Assembly: GCF_009739515.1 (NCBI RefSeq)
Contig: NZ_CP046535.1
Span: 744,001 to 808,000 of the forward strand
Length of the DNA stretch: 64,000 nucleotides
Direction: 5' to 3'
From: Sphingomonas profundi
GTDB taxonomy: Bacteria; Pseudomonadota; Alphaproteobacteria; Sphingomonadales; Sphingomonadaceae
Positions 25,348 to 33,419 of the stretch are shown piece by piece; positions within the stretch are counted from its first letter, which is position 1, and every line of letters begins with the position of its first letter. Made by a program: the position numbers and the translations under genes. Below the pieces are notes generated by a model that saw nothing but the letters and a program-made list of their open reading frames with translations, did not search any database and had not been told where the DNA came from.

Positions 25348-27714
25348 ATGCTTCGTCGCACCTGCCGGCTGCTCGCCGGAACCGCTCTGCTCGCCTGCCT
25401 GGCTTCGGCCGCCCACGCGGCCGACAGCGCCGCCACCGCCGGGGAGAGCGCGGCCGATGCCGCCGCCGCCACCACCGCCGAGGAGAGCGTGGCCGATGCC
25501 GGCACGACCGCCGACGAGGACAGCGAGATCGTCGTGCTCGGCTTCGGCCAGGCGCGGCAGGTGCAGACGATCAGTGCGGCCGACATCAACCGGCTGACCC
25601 CCGGCACCACGCCGATCAAGGCGATCAGCAAGCTGCCCGGCGTCAACTACCAGGCCGCCGACGCGTTCGGCGCCTACGAATGGTCCTCGCGCATCACCCT
25701 GCGCGGCTTCAACCAGAACCAGCTGGGCTTCACCCTGGACGGCGTGCCGCTGGGCGACATGAGCTACGGCAATTCGAACGGCCTGCACATCAGCCGCGCG
25801 ATCATCTCGGAGAATCTCGGCAGCGCCGCCGTGGCGCAGGGATCGGGCGCGCTCGGCACCGCGTCCACCAGCAATCTCGGCGGCACGATCGAGTTCAGCT
25901 CGCTCGCACCGTCCGATCGCTTCGACATCGTCGGCTCCGCCACCTACGGCAGCAACGACACCTATCGCGGCTTCATCCGGGTGGAGAGCGGCGACATCAC
26001 CGGCAACGGCCTGAAGGGCTATCTGAGCTATGGCTATCTGAAGACGGACAAGTGGAAGGGCTATGGCGAGCAGAAGCAGCATCAGGTGAACGCCAAGATC
26101 GTCCAGGATTTCGGCGATCGCGGTTCCATCACCGGCTTCTTCAACTTCTCCGACCGGCGCGAGCAGGACTATCAGGATCTCAGCCTCGATCTGATCAACC
26201 GGCTGGGCTACAATGTCGACAACATCTCGAACAACTTCCCGCTCGCGCTGCAACTCGCCAAGATCTACGCGAACCAGAATGCCGGTGCCGGGCGCCAGCC
26301 TTATCCCGGCCTCGGCACCGTCTTCCCGGCGCCCTACCAGACGGTGGACGACGTGTATTTCGACGCGGGCGGCCTGCGGCGGGACTATCTGGCCGGCGCC
26401 ACCTTCGCCGCGAACCTGACGGACCGGCTGTCGGTGAAGCTGACCGGCTATTATCACGACAATCACGGCCAGGGCGTGTGGTATCTGCCCTATGTGCCGA
26501 CGCCGGGCGGCGCCGCCATCTCGGTGCGGACCACCGAATATGACATCCATCGCGGCGGCGCCCTGGGCCATGTCGCCTACGAGGCCGGCCCGAACCGGAT
26601 CGAGATCGGTGGCTGGTACGAGTCGAACGATTTCCAGAACGCCCGCCGCTTCTACGGCCTGGCCGACCAGCAGACGCCGTCGCTGCCCACGCTGGAGTTC
26701 AAGAAGAACCCGTTCTTCACCCAGTTCGACGTGAAGTTCGATACCCAGACGATGCTCTACTACGTCGCCGACCGGCTTGAGCTGGGCAACCTGACCCTCT
26801 CCGGCGGGTGGAAGGGCTACAAGGTGCGCAACGATGCGCGGCGGATCGTCGGCACGCTGGCGGCCGGGCGGATCGAGGCGAGGGACTGGTTCCTGCCGCA
26901 GGCGGGCGCCCTCTACAAGATCGGCGACTCGACGGAGGTGTTCGCCAGCTTCACCCAGAACATGCGCGCCTTCACCTCGGCGGCGGTCGGCGGATCGCCG
27001 TTCGCCACCACCCAGGCGGGCCTGAACCTTATCCGCGGCACGCTGAAGCCGGAACGGTCCGACACTTACGAGGCCGGCGCCCGCTTCCGCATGGACGGCT
27101 TCCAGGCGTCGATCGCGGGCTACTACGTCGATTTCTCGAACCGCCTGCTCTCGCTGCCGAACGGCACCGGCGGCGCCGGCAACCCGACGACGCTGCAGAA
27201 TGTCGGCTCCGTGCGCAATTACGGCGTGGAGCTGACCGCGCTCTACCGGCCGTTCGCGCCGCTCTCGCTGCTCGGCTCCTACTCGTACAACCGCTCCGAA
27301 TATCGCGACGACGTGATCAGCACCGCCTTCGGCAGCGTCGGCCAGGTGGCGATCGCGACCAAGGGCAAGACTGTGCCGGATGCGCCCAAGCACCTGCTGA
27401 AGGGCGAGATCGCCTATGATGACGGCATGTTCCTGGGCCGCGTGGGCGCCGACTACATGTCCAAGCGGTTCTTCAACTATCTGAACGATCGCTCGGTGAA
27501 GGGCCGCGTCATCATGGACGCCTCGATCGGCTTCCGCTTCCCGGGCGAGGGCGCGCTCAAGGGCTTCTCGATCGAGGGCAGCGTGACGAACCTGACGGAC
27601 AAGAAGTACGTCTCGACGATCGGATCGAACGGCTTCACCGCCACCGGCGACAACCAGACGCTGCTGGCCGGCGCGCCGCGCCAGTTCTTCGTGACGGTGA
27701 AGCGCGGCCTGTAG
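25348..27714 (+). CDS. TonB-dependent outer-membrane receptor
   Basis: A 788-residue outer-membrane receptor. It has a signal peptide ending near AAHAADS, an Ala/Glu/Asp-rich stretch, a TonB-box-like EIVVLG, then a plug domain (KAISKLPGVNY, ITLRGFNQNQLGFTLDGVPLGDMSYGN) and a long beta-barrel of alternating aromatic strands ending NQTLLAGAPRQFFVTVKRGL. The plug is similar to FecA/Fiu-type receptors. The ATG at 25348 is preferred over 25300 because the signal peptide starts there and AAGGGG lies 8 bases upstream. It imports siderophores, vitamins or oligosaccharides with TonB/ExbBD energy; the ligand is unknown and no transport partner is adjacent. Confidence 0.9.
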   Translation: MLRRTCRLLAGTALLACLASAAHAADSAATAGESAADAAAATTAEESVADAGTTADEDSEIVVLGFGQARQVQTISAADINRLTPGTTPIKAISKLPGVNYQAADAFGAYEWSSRITLRGFNQNQLGFTLDGVPLGDMSYGNSNGLHISRAIISENLGSAAVAQGSGALGTASTSNLGGTIEFSSLAPSDRFDIVGSATYGSNDTYRGFIRVESGDITGNGLKGYLSYGYLKTDKWKGYGEQKQHQVNAKIVQDFGDRGSITGFFNFSDRREQDYQDLSLDLINRLGYNVDNISNNFPLALQLAKIYANQNAGAGRQPYPGLGTVFPAPYQTVDDVYFDAGGLRRDYLAGATFAANLTDRLSVKLTGYYHDNHGQGVWYLPYVPTPGGAAISVRTTEYDIHRGGALGHVAYEAGPNRIEIGGWYESNDFQNARRFYGLADQQTPSLPTLEFKKNPFFTQFDVKFDTQTMLYYVADRLELGNLTLSGGWKGYKVRNDARRIVGTLAAGRIEARDWFLPQAGALYKIGDSTEVFASFTQNMRAFTSAAVGGSPFATTQAGLNLIRGTLKPERSDTYEAGARFRMDGFQASIAGYYVDFSNRLLSLPNGTGGAGNPTTLQNVGSVRNYGVELTALYRPFAPLSLLGSYSYNRSEYRDDVISTAFGSVGQVAIATKGKTVPDAPKHLLKGEIAYDDGMFLGRVGADYMSKRFFNYLNDRSVKGRVIMDASIGFRFPGEGALKGFSIEGSVTNLTDKKYVSTIGSNGFTATGDNQTLLAGAPRQFFVTVKRGL

Positions 27715-27731
27715 GCGATAGCACCGCTAGC

Positions 27732-27772
27732 GGAGCGGCTCGGACCCCGGCGGTTCGGGTCGCTCCCGTTTT
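27732..27772. terminator. Hairpin terminator between convergent genes
   Basis: Just after the TonB receptor stop, GGAGC (27732-27736) and GACCC (27743-27747) pair with GGGTC (27757-27761) and GCTCC (27762-27766), forming a GC stem with a small bulge, followed by CGTTTTC. Position between convergent genes and the T-run make a Rho-independent terminator likely for the plus strand. Confidence 0.5.
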
Positions 27773-28191
27773 CAGGCGAACGGATCGTAATCGCCGAACG
27801 CCCACGCATTGCCCTCTGGATCGCGGGCGCTGTAGCCGCGCCCGCCATAATCCTTGTTCTCGGGCTCCATGTAGATGTCCGCACCGGCGGCGCGGGCGCG
27901 CGCGGCATGGCGGTCGACATCGTCGACCACGACATAGAGCGACTGGGTGTTCCCGCCCGCCTGCCGCACCGTGCGCAGGGGCGCCGCGCGGCTATACTCG
28001 GTGTCGACGGCGGAGGAGAGCATGATCATCTGCCCTTCGTAGAGCAGTTGCGCGTGCAGGATGGTGGCGTCGTCGTCCGGATCGGCGTGGATCGCCTTCT
28101 CGGTGAAGCCGAAGGCGGCGCAGAGGAAGGCGATGGCGCCGCGCGCATCCGCGTAGCGCAGGTTGGGGATGATGGCGTGTCTGCTGGTCAT
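27772..28191 (-). CDS. VOC-family (glyoxalase/bleomycin resistance fold) protein
   Basis: A 139-residue protein with the paired beta-alpha-beta-beta-beta VOC modules. IIPNLRYADARGAIAFLCAAFGF and the C-terminal YSARDPEGNAWAFGDY are the typical landmarks, the latter carrying a metal-ligand-like acidic residue. Members include glyoxalases, dioxygenases and resistance proteins that bind drugs; sequence alone does not say which. GGAG precedes the ATG by 6 bases. Monocistronic on minus, divergent from the GST gene. Confidence 0.87.
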   Translation of the reverse strand: MTSRHAIIPNLRYADARGAIAFLCAAFGFTEKAIHADPDDDATILHAQLLYEGQMIMLSSAVDTEYSRAAPLRTVRQAGGNTQSLYVVVDDVDRHAARARAAGADIYMEPENKDYGGRGYSARDPEGNAWAFGDYDPFA

Positions 28192-28303
28192 GACAGGCTC
28201 CTGCTCGCATCAGGTGCGGCCAGCCTATCAGGACCGCCGCCGGCTTGACAGCATGCCCGGCACGCATAGTTTGCCGAGGGGTGAACCGACGGAGCCGTGC
28301 CCG

Positions 28304-28969
28304 ATGCCGCCGATCCTCTACGCCCACCTTTTCTCGTCCTATTGCTGGAAGGTGCTGATCGCGCTGTGGGAGAACGACGTCGCGTTCGACTATCGGCGGA
28401 TCGACGATGCCGCGCATGCGGCGGCGTGGCGGCAGGCATCGCCGACCGGCAAGATGCCGCTGCTGGTGGATGGCGCCGCGACCGTGCCGGAGGCGACGAT
28501 CATCGTCGAGCATCTCCACCTGCATCGTCGCGGCCCGGTGCCGATGCTGCCGGACGATCCGGCGGCGGCGCTGCGCGTGCGGCTGCTCGATCGCCTCTCC
28601 GACAATTATCTGATGCCCGGGATGCAGACGATCGTCTTCGATCGGCTGCGGGCGGAGGCGGATCGCGACGCGACGGGCGTCGCCGGCGCGCGCGCGGTGC
28701 TGGATGCCGCCTATGGCTGGTGGAACGGGCACATGGCGGCGCAAGAGCAAGCGGGGCGGGCGTGGGCGGCGGACGATTTCGGCCTGGCCGATTGCGCGAC
28801 GGCGCCCGCCCTGTTCTATGCCGACTGGGTGCACCCGATTTCGCCGGACAAGGCGGCGCTGCGCGCCTATCGCGCGCGGCTGCTGGCGCGGCCCAGCGTG
28901 GCGCGCGCGGTGGACGAGGCGCGGCCGTTCCGTTCCGGCTTCCCGTTCGGCGATCCCGGACGCGACTGA
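28304..28969 (+). CDS. Glutathione S-transferase family protein
   Basis: A 221-residue cytosolic GST. The N-terminal thioredoxin-like domain starts PPILYAHLFSSYCWKVLIALWENDV, with Ser/Tyr/Cys in the glutathione-binding region, and has TGKMPLLVDG and PEATIIVEHL (glutathione gamma-glutamyl contact). The C-terminal helical domain contains the capping motif DDFGLADCATAPALFY. It conjugates or reduces electrophiles with glutathione. The ATG at 28304 fits the domain start with GGAG 9 bases upstream. A 118-base gap separates it from the MFS gene. Confidence 0.88.
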   Translation: MPPILYAHLFSSYCWKVLIALWENDVAFDYRRIDDAAHAAAWRQASPTGKMPLLVDGAATVPEATIIVEHLHLHRRGPVPMLPDDPAAALRVRLLDRLSDNYLMPGMQTIVFDRLRAEADRDATGVAGARAVLDAAYGWWNGHMAAQEQAGRAWAADDFGLADCATAPALFYADWVHPISPDKAALRAYRARLLARPSVARAVDEARPFRSGFPFGDPGRD

Positions 28970-29087
28970 TCCGGCCGGCGGCGCCGGTCAACTAACCTAT
29001 TGGGCGGTGCACGCCGTGGCCCGCCGGGCGCATGCGGAGATGCCGCATTTGCCCCGAACCGAGGGCGAGGCGCCAGGGGAGGCCCGC

Positions 29088-30236
29088 TTGACGCCCGAAC
29101 GCTTTACCGCGCGACAGACCGCCAGCATCGTGGCGATCGCCGTGATCGCCGGCTGCGTGCCCGCCCTCCAGCCCATCCTGCTCGGCGGGCTGCTGGCCGA
29201 GGCCCGGCTGACGGCGGAGCAGATCGGCCTGGCGGCGACGGTGGAGGCGCTGGGCATGGCGATCGCCGCGACGGTGGCGGGCGCCTTCTTCAAGCCGGTG
29301 CGGCTGCGCGCGATCGGCACGGCCGGCGCGCTGGTGGTGGCGGCGGCCAATGCCGTATCGGTGGTGGCCGACGCGACGGGTGTGATCGCCGCGCGCGGCG
29401 TGAACGGCTTCGCCTCCGGCATCCTGCTGTGGCTGCTGGTGGGCATGGTCACGCGGGTCGCCGCGCCGGGGCGGCTGTTCGCGATCTACGTCACCCTGCA
29501 GGCGACCGCCGGCTTCCTGCTCTCGACCCTCTACGCCGCCTATGTCGTGCCGCGCTTCGGCGTCTCCGCAAGCTACGGCGTGCTCGCCGCGCTCGGCCTG
29601 CTGCTGCTGGCGCCGGTGGCGATGATCCCGCGCGCCTACGCACCGAACCCGGCCGCCGAGAGCGGCGGGCAGTGGCCGACGCCGGGCGGCGCGATCGGCC
29701 TGCTGGCGGTGGCGTGCTACCTCGCCGGGATCATGGCGGTGTGGGTCTATCTGGTGCCGCTGGGAGGCGAGCTGGGCCGCGACGCCGCGACGGTGGGCTA
29801 TGCGATCAGCGCCGCCATCGGCGTGCAGATCATCGGCGGCCTGGCCGCGACGGCGCTGGCGACCAGGCTGACGGGCGTGCAGGCGAACGTGGCGGGTGCG
29901 GTGGGCTGCGTGGCGGCGCTCGCCCTGCTGCTGGGTGGCGACAGCGATGCCACCTTCTTCGCCGGGGCCGGCCTGTTCGCCTTCTTCTGGATGTTCGTGC
30001 CGCCGTTCCACCTGCCGCTGCTGATGGGGTTCGATCCCACGCACCGATCGGCGATGTTCATCGGCACGGCGCAGCTGATCGGCGTCTCGGCCGGGCCGAT
30101 GATAGCCTCCACGGTGGTGGGCGAGGGCGCGTTCGGATCGGCTGCCACTGTGGCGATCGCGCTGTTCGCGGCGAGCGCCGCCATAACCCTGTTCGGCGCC
30201 TTCGCCAGCGCCCGTCGCACCGTCGCCCCGGCCTGA
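29088..30236 (+). CDS. MFS transporter
   Basis: A 382-residue inner-membrane carrier with about twelve hydrophobic helices, each rich in Ala/Gly/Leu, and the MFS-like half-repeat (helices before and after the loop near residue 195). Start is the TTG at 29088 with GGGGAGG five bases upstream; the protein then reads TPERFTARQTASIVAIAVIAG. The upstream in-frame codons overlap the gap after the GST and look non-coding. The conserved cytoplasmic Arg/Lys loop is weak, so it belongs to a divergent MFS branch. Substrate unknown. Confidence 0.85.
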   Translation: MTPERFTARQTASIVAIAVIAGCVPALQPILLGGLLAEARLTAEQIGLAATVEALGMAIAATVAGAFFKPVRLRAIGTAGALVVAAANAVSVVADATGVIAARGVNGFASGILLWLLVGMVTRVAAPGRLFAIYVTLQATAGFLLSTLYAAYVVPRFGVSASYGVLAALGLLLLAPVAMIPRAYAPNPAAESGGQWPTPGGAIGLLAVACYLAGIMAVWVYLVPLGGELGRDAATVGYAISAAIGVQIIGGLAATALATRLTGVQANVAGAVGCVAALALLLGGDSDATFFAGAGLFAFFWMFVPPFHLPLLMGFDPTHRSAMFIGTAQLIGVSAGPMIASTVVGEGAFGSAATVAIALFAASAAITLFGAFASARRTVAPA

Positions 30237-30261
30237 TCCGCGCCCGGCGGGGCGAGGCGCG

Positions 30262-31077
30262 TCAGGGCAGGCTAGCCACCTCGTCGGCATGCACCTTGAA
30301 GCCGGTCAGCCAGGCGGGGCCGAAGGCGGTGGTGAGGGCGGTATCGGTCGCGTCGCGGCCGCGCGCCATCACGATGCGGCCGATACGCGGCACGTTGTGG
30401 CGCGCATCGAAGGCGTGCCACGCGCCGCCCAGATACACCTCGAACCAGGCGTGGAAATCCATCGCCACGTCTACCGGCGGCACGCCGATGTCGCCCAGAT
30501 AGCCGCTGCAGTAGCGCGCCGGTATGTTCATGCAGCGGCACAGCGTGACGGCGAGGTGGGCGAAGTCGCGGCACACGCCCACCTGTTCCTGATGCCCCTC
30601 GTAGGCGGTGCGGGTGGCGCGGGCATATTGGTAGCCGTAGGTCAGCTGGCGGTGGGCGTAGCCGACGATCGCTTCCACCCGGCTCCAGCCCGGCGGCATC
30701 GCGCCGAACAGATCCCAGGCCGTGGCGGTCAGCCGATCGACCTCGCAGTAGCGGCTGGCGAGCAGGTAGACGATGATGTCGTCCGGCAGGTCCGCCACGG
30801 CGTGCTGCACCGCGTCGGGCGACTGGCGATCGGGCTCGCCGCTATCCTCCACCACGAAATCGCAGGAGATCGTCGTGTCGCCGGCGGGTGCGGTGAGGCG
30901 CGTGCAGATGTTGCCGAACGCATCCTCATAATCGTAGATCGGCAGCGGCCGGCTGGTGACGAGCCGGTGCGGCGTCCGCAGATCCCGCTTGCGCGAGGGG
31001 TGAACGCTCAGCATCGCGATCATCGGCGTGTCGATATCGGCGTGGAAGGTGAGATCGTATCCGGCGCGGATCAGCAT
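30262..31077 (-). CDS. Transglutaminase-like family protein
   Basis: A 271-residue protein with an N-terminal beta domain (LIRAGYDLTFHADIDTPMIAMLSVHPS) and a transglutaminase-like cysteine-protease domain. Cys in GVCRDFAHLAVTLCRCMNIPARYCSGYL, His in MDFHAWFEVYL and Asp in AFDARHNVP give the triad. Such proteins often cleave or cross-link peptides; several sit next to circularly permuted ATP-grasp/alpha-E genes, which are not visible here. The ATG at 31077 is used because the N-terminal domain starts there. It lies opposite the GH130 gene, sharing about 238 bases of divergent control region. Confidence 0.85.
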   Translation of the reverse strand: MLIRAGYDLTFHADIDTPMIAMLSVHPSRKRDLRTPHRLVTSRPLPIYDYEDAFGNICTRLTAPAGDTTISCDFVVEDSGEPDRQSPDAVQHAVADLPDDIIVYLLASRYCEVDRLTATAWDLFGAMPPGWSRVEAIVGYAHRQLTYGYQYARATRTAYEGHQEQVGVCRDFAHLAVTLCRCMNIPARYCSGYLGDIGVPPVDVAMDFHAWFEVYLGGAWHAFDARHNVPRIGRIVMARGRDATDTALTTAFGPAWLTGFKVHADEVASLP

Positions 31078-31315
31078 GCGGCAACCCCATCCGTTTGCAT
31101 TGCGCTGCGGGCATCTTCCGCACGCATCCGGCCGATGGCAACCTCTCCAGTACGTTAAAGCCGCCACGCCGCTTTCGGTTGCGTTTTCATGACGGCAGAT
31201 GGCGCGCGCGTCGCAGAAATTAACCTGCTGTCATGGCGGACCCAAAGCGGAGGTGCCTCGTTTCACGGCCGCCCTCTCCGCGTGCTGCGGTGCGCAAGAC
31301 ATTGTGAGACGCCGG

Positions 31316-32611
31316 ATGCCCAGAGACGACGTCATGCTCCGCTCGGGGGTGCTGCTGCGGCCGGATCCGGCACGCACCGTGATCCGCCCCTTTTCGTTCG
31401 AGGATCCGGACGCCTTCAAGGTGGAGGGTCATCCGCGGCCGCAGCGCGTGGTCGATCGCATCCGCGGGCTGGAGGGCGACTGGCTCGACCTCATGTACTC
31501 GGGCACCGTTGCCGCGCTGACCGAGCGGCACCGCGATCCGGAGGCGGTGCTGATGCGCCGCTTCGAAGAGATCAACGCCTCCGCGGTGGACACGTCCGGC
31601 GTGTGCGAGAAGCAGGCGCTGCTGATCGGCGCCTATTTCAGCGAGGAATATTCTTTCGAGGCGGCCGCCCTGTTCAACCCGAGCATGGTGCCGCACCCGG
31701 ACCAGTCCGGCGTGGCGGACGGGCGCGTGCGCTTCGTGATGTCGCTGCGCTGCATCGGCGAGGGGCACGTCTCCTCGCTCACCTTCCGCACCGGCACGTG
31801 GGGCGCGGATACCGAGATCGAGCTTGACCCGCTGAGCGACTGGGCGGTCGCGCCGCGCATCGATCCGAAGGATCCGCAGGACGACGAGGTGACGGTGCAC
31901 CTCCACTGCGGCGGCAGCCAGGCGATATCGGAGACGGTGATCTATCCGCTGATCCCGTCGCAGCATCAGGGCATCGAGGATGTGCGGCTGGTGCGCTTCG
32001 TCGAGGATGACGGCGGGATCGTCTACTACGGCACCTACACCGCGTTCAGCGGCAGTTCCGTGCGGCAGGAGATGCTGCGCACCACCGACTTCATCAATTT
32101 CGACATGAAGGCGGTCAGCGGTTCCGTGTCCAGCAGCAAGGGCCTGGCGCTGTTCCCGCGGCGGATCGACGGCCGGTACATGGCGCTGGGCCGGCAGGAC
32201 AGCGAGAATCTATGGCTGCTGTCCTCCGACGATCTCTACCACTGGGACGGCGGCACCAAGATCGTGACGCCGAAATGGCCGTGGGAGTTCGTGCAGATCG
32301 GCAATTGCGGATCGCCGATGGAGCTGGACGAGGGCTGGCTGGTGCTGACCCATGGCGTCGGCACCGTGCGCACCTACTGCATCGGCGCCTGCCTGCTGGA
32401 CAAGGCGGATCCTTCCAAGCTGCTGGCCCGCACCGAGATTCCGCTGATGCGGCCGCGCCCGGATCAGCGCGACGGCTATGTGCCGAACGTCGTCTACAGC
32501 TGCGGGGCGATGGTGCACAATCGCACCCTGCTGCTGCCTTACGGCGTGGCTGACGACTTCACCGCCTTCGCCACCGCGCCGATCGACGACGTGCTGGCGG
32601 CGATGGACTGA
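31316..32611 (+). CDS. Glycoside hydrolase family 130-like enzyme
   Basis: A 431-residue five-bladed beta-propeller protein of the GH130 type (mannoside phosphorylases and hydrolases). The LLIGAYFSEEYSFEAAALFNPSMVPHPDQSG block, GEGHVSSLTFRTG and SCGAMVHNRTLLLPYGVADDFTAFA are family landmarks. Phosphorylases of this family split beta-mannosides with phosphate to hexose 1-phosphate, which fits its place at the head of a sugar-phosphate operon. The start at 31316 has only a weak ribosome site; ATG 31334 is an alternative. The stop shares one base with rpiA, so coupling is certain. Confidence 0.85.
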   Translation: MPRDDVMLRSGVLLRPDPARTVIRPFSFEDPDAFKVEGHPRPQRVVDRIRGLEGDWLDLMYSGTVAALTERHRDPEAVLMRRFEEINASAVDTSGVCEKQALLIGAYFSEEYSFEAAALFNPSMVPHPDQSGVADGRVRFVMSLRCIGEGHVSSLTFRTGTWGADTEIELDPLSDWAVAPRIDPKDPQDDEVTVHLHCGGSQAISETVIYPLIPSQHQGIEDVRLVRFVEDDGGIVYYGTYTAFSGSSVRQEMLRTTDFINFDMKAVSGSVSSSKGLALFPRRIDGRYMALGRQDSENLWLLSSDDLYHWDGGTKIVTPKWPWEFVQIGNCGSPMELDEGWLVLTHGVGTVRTYCIGACLLDKADPSKLLARTEIPLMRPRPDQRDGYVPNVVYSCGAMVHNRTLLLPYGVADDFTAFATAPIDDVLAAMD

Positions 32612-33408
32612 TGACCGCGCCGGCCGATCGCGACGCGCAGAAGCGGGCGGCGGCGCTGGCGGCCGTGGCGGAGATCGCGCCCGGCATGTGCGTTGGGCTG
32701 GGCACGGGCACCACGGCGGCCCACGCGGTCGCGGCGCTGGGCGCGCGGTGCCGCGAGGGATTGCGGATCACCGCCGTCGCCACTTCTCTGGCGACGGAGG
32801 CGGCGGCGCGCGCGGCCGGCGTGCCGCTGCGCGACTTCGCCGGGGTGGCCGCAGTCGATCTGTGCATCGACGGCGTGGACGAGATCGACGCCGCTTTCCG
32901 CGCGATCAAGGGTGGCGGCGGCGCGATGCTGCGCGAGAAGATCGTCGCCACCGCGGCCACGCGGATGATCGCGATCGCCGACGCATCCAAGCAGGTGCGG
33001 CGCATCGGCGCGGCGCCGGTGCCGGTGGAGATACTGCCCTTCGCCCGCGCCTTCTGCATCGCCGCGATCGAGCGGCTGGGGGCGGACGTGGCGGTGCGCG
33101 GCGGTACGGGCGCGGCGTTCGCGACCGATCAGGGCAATCCGATCCTGGACTGCCGGTTCGGCGTCATCGCCGATCCGGTCGGGCTCGCCGCGCACCTATG
33201 CGCGATCCCCGGCGTGCTCGGCCACGGCCTGTTCCTCGACGAGATCGACATGCTCTACGTGGGCACTGCCGACGGCGTCGTGAAAGCGGCCAGACCACCG
33301 GCCGGACGGGACGATCGGAGCGCGGGCGGCGGCTCGATGACGGAACTCGATCGTTCCACCATCGTACCGGCAGTTGGCATGCCGGCAGGTGCACATATCG
33401 CTAGATGA
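32611..33408 (+). CDS. rpiA: Ribose-5-phosphate isomerase A
   Basis: Interconverts ribose 5-phosphate and ribulose 5-phosphate (EC 5.3.1.6). GLGTGTTAAHAVAAL, DGVDEID and KGGGGAMLREKI (with the catalytic acidic and Lys residues) are diagnostic, as is FGVIADP. It has 265 residues, about 40 more than most RpiA proteins: after the family end near GTADGVVK an extra Pro/Gly-rich tail is translated. The ATG overlaps the upstream stop by one base. The tail may be a recent stop-codon loss, as transketolase starts just 12 bases after its end. Confidence 0.92.
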   Translation: MTAPADRDAQKRAAALAAVAEIAPGMCVGLGTGTTAAHAVAALGARCREGLRITAVATSLATEAAARAAGVPLRDFAGVAAVDLCIDGVDEIDAAFRAIKGGGGAMLREKIVATAATRMIAIADASKQVRRIGAAPVPVEILPFARAFCIAAIERLGADVAVRGGTGAAFATDQGNPILDCRFGVIADPVGLAAHLCAIPGVLGHGLFLDEIDMLYVGTADGVVKAARPPAGRDDRSAGGGSMTELDRSTIVPAVGMPAGAHIAR

Positions 33409-33419
33409 GGCGGGTTGAG

